Assembly (NCBI GenBank): GCA_036897485.1
Contig: JAYMTF010000829.1
Coordinates: 1-29,534 of the forward strand
Direction: 5' to 3'
From: Pelargonium nanum
Taxonomy: Eukaryota > Streptophyta > Magnoliopsida > Geraniales > Geraniaceae
DNA: 29,534 nucleotides
The notes under the pieces: generated by a model
Database searches by the model: none
Seen by the model: the letters and a program-made list of their open reading frames with translations, nothing else
What the model was told of the DNA's origin: nothing
Program-made: the position numbers and the translations under genes
Shown: one piece after another, positions 22,150-29,534 of the stretch
Layout of the letters: each line of letters starts with the position of its first letter
Position numbering within the stretch: the first letter of the stretch is position 1

Positions 22150-24070
22150 ATTTATGACTTAACTACTGTGAGCCAATAAATAATGAATGTGGATAAAATA
22201 ATATTGAAATTTTTATATTCAATACAAGTATTTGAAAGATTTTATCAATATTTATCAAAATATTTCTAATATCATTATCCATGTTGAAACTAAAGTTATT
22301 TCATATAATTGGAATCTATTGAAATATCCAAAGTTTTGTGAGTTAGTTACTTGAACTTTCATTTTTTTATCCAATTCAACAAATATAAATAGTTTTTTTA
22401 TATATCCAATATAAATTTTATTAAATAACAAATATAAATAGTTTGTTAACAAAAAATAATTAGAATTATATTATAAATTACCATTATCATTTAATATCAA
22501 AAGCACCATATATAATTGATGCTCTCTTTTGACCTTGAGACAAAGAAATAGAAAAGGCGTATACCACATGAAACCAACACTTGGCGAATTATTTGATTTG
22601 GGTTCGGAATCTTGAAATTCTACATTGGATATTAGACAAGTGGAGGGAGAGCATGAACACCACAAACAATCTCACTGTTAAGCAAATTATTTGGCTAAAC
22701 TTTGAATTTCATTTCAGGTGTGAGAATTATTGTCTCCTCGATATTGATATTAAGGATTTACCAATATAAAGTACATAGAGAATTTGATAAAATCTACAAA
22801 GAATGTTGTCAATGAAGTTAAAAAAAATGAACGTAGCAAAATATCTACATTTCATGTCTTGAGGGAGTATTTACTCACAAGGTAAAGATGATGAGGCGAT
22901 GTTCCATTACGTGATTGATTGAAGATAATGTCATGATGGAGCACTTAAATCAAGATGATGTAATGATGATGTTACTATCGGCACGATGACGTGACAGCCG
23001 AGCCCATTGATGATTTGGAGTTATGTCATCATTCCAAGGTGGGGCTGAAACATTTGTCCATTGGGTATTTGAGTTAGAATCTCATGTCAGAGCAAAGAGG
23101 AAGAATACGAGGTTTTACAATAGGGTGTACCTTACTGAGACTCTGAGGTGTAGTCTGGAGGTTGACTATAGGACTTATTGTAACTGGAGTTCCCTATGCA
23201 CGTGTTCGTCAAGAGACACTTGTAAAAAGCTTTTGTCACGTTATAGGAGGGTCCAGCGATTAGAATGTGACCTTTCAAGACCGACTTTCCATGTTGTGAT
23301 GAACGGTGATTGCAGAGGTGTAAGAGAATCACTTGAATTTGCATGTATAGCCTAGAAGTAGGACCCAAGAGCTTTGCTTAAGCTATAAATTAACTATGTG
23401 TTCGAGTCGGCCACAGTGGAGGGTTACCATGCCCGATTATAATTAGAAACCACAAATTATCAATGAAGTGTAATTCAGTAGGTTTAAAGAACGAAACAGT
23501 AGTTTTTTCGATGATTAAGTACAATGAAAAATATCCAATTAGAACATAAAAACAGAAACCTTTGACACCACAGAGGATGATCATTATGTCCTTTTCATAG
23601 GTCCCAACACACACTACAAGTTCCATCCTTAATTCTTGTGCTTCTTCACCATACCGCCCAAATCCTTTTCAGTGTCAGAAACAATATTCTTCAAATCCTT
23701 ACATTCAAACTATTGTTCTATTGATGTCGGCCAAGTAAATATGCATGTAATGTTTTTATTTTTATTTCTTCTAAGCAAGTATAAAAACCGAGACTCGAAC
23801 CTGAAAACTCAATATGCATGTAATGTTTCTATCCCAACTCCAAAAAAACATCATAATTAGCTTCAATAAAGGAATATCAGAGAAGATGCATTGAGACCCA
23901 TGTCTAACATGGCTTTTTAAGGCACATCAGTAGAGAACAATTCAGCACTTGGTATAACATTATGGCTTATTACATATAACTAAGTTATTAAGAGCACCAC
24001 CTAACTGTGCACCAAACCCACAAAATAAAATCTTCAACTGACCAACTAACTTTCAAGCTCATTATTTCTA
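22150..24070. other. AT-rich spacer without recognised genes
   Basis: The left part is very AT-rich, with a repeated AACAAATATAAATAGTTT word at about 22379 and 22427. GATGA-rich sequence lies at 22885-23020. An open stretch of 110 codons at 23023-23355 has no recognisable motif and I do not call it a gene. Confidence 0.5.
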
Positions 24071-24076
24071 TTTATT
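24071..24076 (-). promoter_or_regulatory. Candidate poly(A) signal of the E2 gene
   Basis: AATAAA on the minus strand about 51 bases after the stop codon of the ubiquitin-conjugating enzyme gene. The position is plausible but plant signals are degenerate. Confidence 0.4.
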
Positions 24077-24126
24077 TACTACTATGTTTGAACATATATT
24101 ATATCCCTTGCTTCGGAGAAGGAGCC

Positions 24127-26159
<2,033 letters not shown>

Positions 26160-26198
26160 TGCAATGTTCGTAGGTATTCAACGTGTCTTACGTCCAAT

Positions 26199-26812
26199 CT
26201 GCTACAAAGGAGAGATACGAAATTGTCACAATAAGACAATACATAATTGGCCACTACTATAGGTTAAGGCAACAAGGTATAAATTTTAATTAAAAAAAAT
26301 GCTCAAATCTGTAATCCAAACAACAATAAATATCTATGAGGTGATGAAAACTCTGCAATTATCAATCTCATGTAGCCATGCAATCCTTATAACAACCAAA
26401 CAAACCTAAAAAAATTAAGTTTTTGATAAACCCATCAAGGTGTAACTCTCCACTGAAACACTCCAAATTCGAAAGTTATGGAGAAATCATTTTTTCCACC
26501 CCACCAAGAGTACTTTAATGAATACTAACATATATATATATATAGACAGAGTATTACTAGTTAAATTTATGAAGTAAAAAACTATACACCCTAACTTAGA
26601 AGAAGAAACAACACAGGCAATGATATTAAAATATTTAAAAGGTAAAGAATACAAAATCCAATTCAAGGGGATACAATATCTTAACAAATAAAAACGCCAT
26701 GGACAATCCCGCTCGAAGAAGATAAAAAATTGAAGCAAATAAATCACCAAAAGCAAAGCAGGAGATGAAAAGCAAGTGAAGGAGGGCTGACCGAGTTGAC
26801 TCGGTCACTTAC
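26199..26812 (-). other. Inferred 5' UTR intron of the E2 gene, NAGNAG acceptor
   Basis: The donor reads AAACCCTAG followed by GTAAGTGACC (exon ending at 26813), and the acceptor reads TTTGTAGCAG. Splicing at TAG or at CAG would shift the leader by three bases (exon from 26201 or 26198). The untranslated first exon would run upstream from 26813 to near 26850. Confidence 0.6.
26528..26544. repeat. TA dinucleotide microsatellite
   Basis: About eight uninterrupted TA/AT units within the inferred E2 leader intron. Confidence 0.9.
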
Positions 26813-26877
26813 CTAGGGTTTGATTCTTCTTCAGTTTCGAAGTGGAAAAGTGCGCATAAGGAGGAAGGAGCGATTGT

Positions 26878-26886
26878 CTTATATTG
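26878..26886 (-). promoter_or_regulatory. Possible TATA box of the E2 gene
   Basis: The minus strand reads CAATATAAG about 65-70 bases upstream of the inferred leader donor, which would place transcription start near 26850. It is supported only by motif and spacing. Confidence 0.4.
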
Positions 26887-27131
26887 ACCGCGGTTGTGGC
26901 GGTGCTTCGTGCCATGTAGCGCTCTACTTGGCACTATTCTATTTGCTCTTTTTTTCCTAAATAATACTCCTAGGAAAGCTTTATTATGACATTGCTTTGA
27001 AAGGTGAGTCAATTGGGGACCTATTTTTCTCTTCAAAATAGAATGTTTGGGTGATTTGTTGGTTGGAAAAGACCCACTAAACATGAGTTAAGCTTAATTG
27101 TGTAAGCGCGTTCGAGGATAAGCCCCAAATA

Positions 27132-27271
27132 CGAGTCAATTAACTAGGAGCGTAATTTGAAATGACAATGGTAAATGGCTATTAAGATTATGTGAGAATG
27201 TCGAGTCAATTAACTAGGAGCGTAATTTGAAATGACAATGGAAAATGATTATAAAGATTATGTGAGAATGT
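27132..27271. repeat. 70-bp tandem duplication
   Basis: Copy 1 (27132-27201) and copy 2 (27202-27271) both begin CGAGTCAATTAACTAGGAGC and end TTATGTGAGAATGT. They differ at only a few bases in the middle (GGTAAATGGCTATTAAG against GGAAAATGATTATAAAG). The array directly precedes the RNase H relic. Between 26900 and 27131 I see nothing but spacer. Confidence 0.95.
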
Positions 27272-27289
27272 CAAATATTGCTTCGTTGT

Positions 27290-27690
27290 TGTGATTGAGT
27301 TAGTGGCTTTGCGCATGAACACTTTGTGTAGCTTGGACTCCCGATTGGAAGCGACTCGGTCTTCAGGCCATTTCGAAGGGTGGCGAGGATGCGGGGGTTT
27401 ATGAGGTTATTGTGCAAGACATTTGCAATCTCAAAATTGGCACGTGACCGGTATGTTGGTCATGTCCATCAAGAGAATAATAGAGTGGCGGATGGATTAG
27501 CTGTCACGAGGTTCAAGCTCGTGTTGTTGTTTACAAGACGGTTGTGCCGGAGGTGGTGGTACTGGTCCGGGATGATAAGTTTGGTGTTGCTTGGACTCGT
27601 TTGGCTGATGGTCAGGATGGCAGCTAGCTTCATGCCACCATAGTTAGGTTTTGCTTAGTTTTCTATAGTTTGTTTGATTGCTACTCTTTT
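27290..27690 (+). pseudogene. 3' end of an L1-type element: RNase H-like relic
   Basis: In shifting plus-strand frames this reads like the C-terminal RNase H region and tail of plant L1 elements: LGLQAISKGGEDAGVYEVI and VQDICNL, then in another frame VGHVHQENNRVADGLAVTRF (compare the family motif HxxREaNxVADxLA), then PEVVVLVRDDKFGVAWTRLA. Frameshifts and stops between these blocks show it is dead. No poly(A) tail or target duplication is obvious. Confidence 0.65.
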
Positions 27691-27925
27691 CTCTTAGTCA
27701 CCAACAAATACATTTAATTTGTTAAAAATAATAAAGTCCTACCATAGATAAGATCTAACCAAATCCTATAAAAAAAATTGCTGATAGAAAATAAAGTTAA
27801 GTGTAATCAGAAATGAAAATCTGCTCATAATACATGCCTCTCTTTGATTACAGAGCCACTAGACTACATTCCCTACAGCATAAAACTTATGAGATGCAAT
27901 TCATAATTTACATATGGATTTGCTG

Positions 27926-28972
27926 CTATTGTCCATCTAAAGTCGCAAGGGCCTCCTTCAGAAGCCGCTGAGCTTCCTCTCTCCTCCTAGACAAAAGGAA
28001 ACAATAATCAGAATGTATTGCCACTCCGGTAACATGTCAACGCAAACAAACATATGGCCTTATTCAACTGTTCTTATGGTTCATAATCATGTTCAGTCCA
28101 AGTGCTGGGTAGGAAGATACACTAATCTCATTCAATTTCAAAGGTTCATGAGTGCGACTTGCTTCAACATAGATCCTAGTAAAAAGTGTGCAGTTTATAT
28201 CAGATGTGAAACCGGACAATCAGTGTATTGCGTTAAGTATCACAGCAGCCTCCCAACTTCCGTAAAATCATAATTAGAACTCACTTTTGAAGAATATGGT
28301 ATACAGCCTAAAGAGGAACATTTCGCAAACAAGCAAAAATTACTGAATCACCAGGTATCTCTAACTTGCGCCAGACCTCAAGGTTCATGGGGTTGTAAAC
28401 TAAACCAAGTGCTAGACATCTTAGGCTAAGCTTAACAATTAACATGCTAGATGATAGCTTTATCTAAAACAGGTCGGCTATTTCAGATGAGCATTATGAC
28501 TACGAGTCTGTTGACAAAAAGCATGATGGAATAAGGACTATCACTTTTTATCGGCTGTTCTACATGCATAATAAGACATACACTACTGCACCCCAACTTT
28601 TCCATTATTTTAGATGACACATAATAATTACACATTTTAACAAGCATACCTCTTAATATCCTCCACTGCTTGTTTACGTCGTTGTATCTGCAGTTCCAGG
28701 ATGTGAATTAATGTCGCTCTAGCCTGTGGGGAAAAGGCACTGCATTACAAATTGAAATCTAAAACTACAAAAATATGTACATAACTTCATACTAGTAATA
28801 TATACCTGGTGGGGACGCAATGAATTGAGAATGTGATGCACGTTTTTAAATATAAGGGATATATCCTCCACTCTCCTGGCATATTGAGATGGTCTTTCAA
28901 CTAGAACATCAGCAAGCTCCAAAATGTGTAACTGCAATTCTCTGTTAAGAGACCTCAGTTCTTTCTTGTAAT
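27926..28972 (-). CDS. MED7: Mediator complex subunit 7, C-terminal part (gene runs off the window)
   Basis: The last three exons are present: 28972-28806, 28723-28650 and 27986-27926. They encode about 100 residues ending in TAG. Seen in order are YKKELRSLNRELQLHILELA, VLVERPSQYARRVEDISLIF, then HHILNSLRPHQ, a helix with ARATLIHILELQIQRRKQAV, and RREEAQRLLKEALATLDGQ. These are the conserved C-terminal helices of plant MED7, the middle-module subunit that pairs with MED21 in the hinge of Mediator, the co-activator of RNA polymerase II. The first exon or exons, with the proline-rich N-terminus, are not found before 29534 and must lie beyond the edge; the intron upstream of 28972 is at least 562 bp long. 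Phases fit at both visible introns. No damage is seen. Confidence 0.93.
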
Positions 28973-29439
28973 CTGTAGAAGAATCACAATATTTATAATA
29001 TACCAGACCCTAGAATGAAGAATATGATGCCTAAAATCTTCGAACATATAGAGTAGCCCATACACCCAACAAAGATTGTGAGTTCGCTCAAATTTCTCCT
29101 ATAAACCATCAATAAAGCTAATAACAGCAAATGAAAGTATCAAATCATCTCTAGAATATAACTCCAAAAACCAAGCACTGAAGCAGTAGATAGTTAGCTG
29201 CTTTAAACTCACATATCTGGCATTTGTCTCTAATGAAAGTGAAATTATTCTCCAATCAATGTTCACATTCTACCTGATATTTTCTTCACTAATGCAAATT
29301 GAATAAACATACAGACAAAAATGGTCCGGAGATGCCATTCCACAATAATATATTCTGGTTTTGAATGGACTTATCATGTACTAAACCATACTTCATCCTC
29401 CCTCCGCATAGGTTATAATCCAAGTATCCAAAAGTTCTT

Positions 29440-29534
29440 AGGCTGCGTTTGGATTAGAGTTTTGATGGGAATGGGAATGATTCCCATTCCAATTGCCATT
29501 CCTTCCATTCCCATAGCCATTCCCATTCCCATGT
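29440..29534. mobile_element. Left end of a GGGAATGG-rich MITE, cut by the window edge
   Basis: The sequence starts TTAGGCTGCGTTTGGATTAG and continues with alternating GGGAATGG and CCATTCCC blocks that can fold on each other. This motif set is common at the ends of plant non-autonomous DNA transposons. It sits in the MED7 intron. Only the left end is visible. A CCTCCCTCCGCATAGG word at 29399-29414 may be a separate fragment. Confidence 0.5.

Noticed and set aside
23023..23355. Open frame of 110 codons on the plus strand
   Set aside because: The composition is plausible but there is no recognisable motif, neighbouring exon or homologous block; likely a chance open frame in spacer.
23780..23810. 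Second B-box-like word (minus strand GGTTCGAGTC)
   Set aside because: It stands alone with no A-box or tRNA fold around it.
27380..27643. Independent plus-strand gene of 87 codons
   Set aside because: It is part of the broken L1 RNase H region; the conserved blocks continue in other frames.

Overview
This window is nuclear DNA from a flowering plant, most likely a eudicot. The evidence is a photosystem I subunit encoded with a plastid transit peptide, genes split by GT-AG introns, a Lorelei-type GPI-anchored protein, a PLS-class PPR gene, AT-rich spacers, MITE-like elements and fragments of plant L1-type retroelements. The species cannot be fixed from the sequence.

Layout from left to right: psaG (378-845, minus); a long fold-back element (1055-1464); an intact tRNA-Trp(CCA) (1597-1668, plus); a nine-coding-exon WD40 gene (2037-5664, minus) whose inferred leader intron holds two MITE-like insertions; a degraded spacer with a 15-bp minisatellite and an L1 ORF2 fragment; a PPR gene broken by three small indels (9804-11425, minus); a three-exon LORELEI-like gene (11803-13697, minus); about 3 kb of spacer with a 48-bp duplication; a Sec14-nodulin (SFH-type) lipid-transfer gene with about 14 coding exons (16852-20489, minus); an RNase H relic; spacer; a four-exon UBC8/UBC28-type ubiquitin-conjugating enzyme gene (24127-26159, minus) with a 126-bp duplication in an intron; a 70-bp tandem duplication and a second RNase H relic; and the last three exons of MED7 (27926-28972, minus), whose 5' part lies beyond the right edge.

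All seven protein loci are on the minus strand; only the tRNA gene and two retroelement relics are on the plus strand. The genes are housekeeping or signalling genes of unrelated function (photosynthesis, chromatin or scaffold-type WD40, receptor co-factor, phosphoinositide transport, ubiquitination, Mediator), and nothing suggests a functional cluster. Exon boundaries were worked out by hand from reading-frame continuity and splice consensus, and almost all of them close in phase. I found no previously undescribed multi-gene system. The most interesting points are the 410-bp fold-back beside psaG, the duplicated psaG leader segment, the microduplications that break the PPR gene, and the possible alternative end of the SFH protein.
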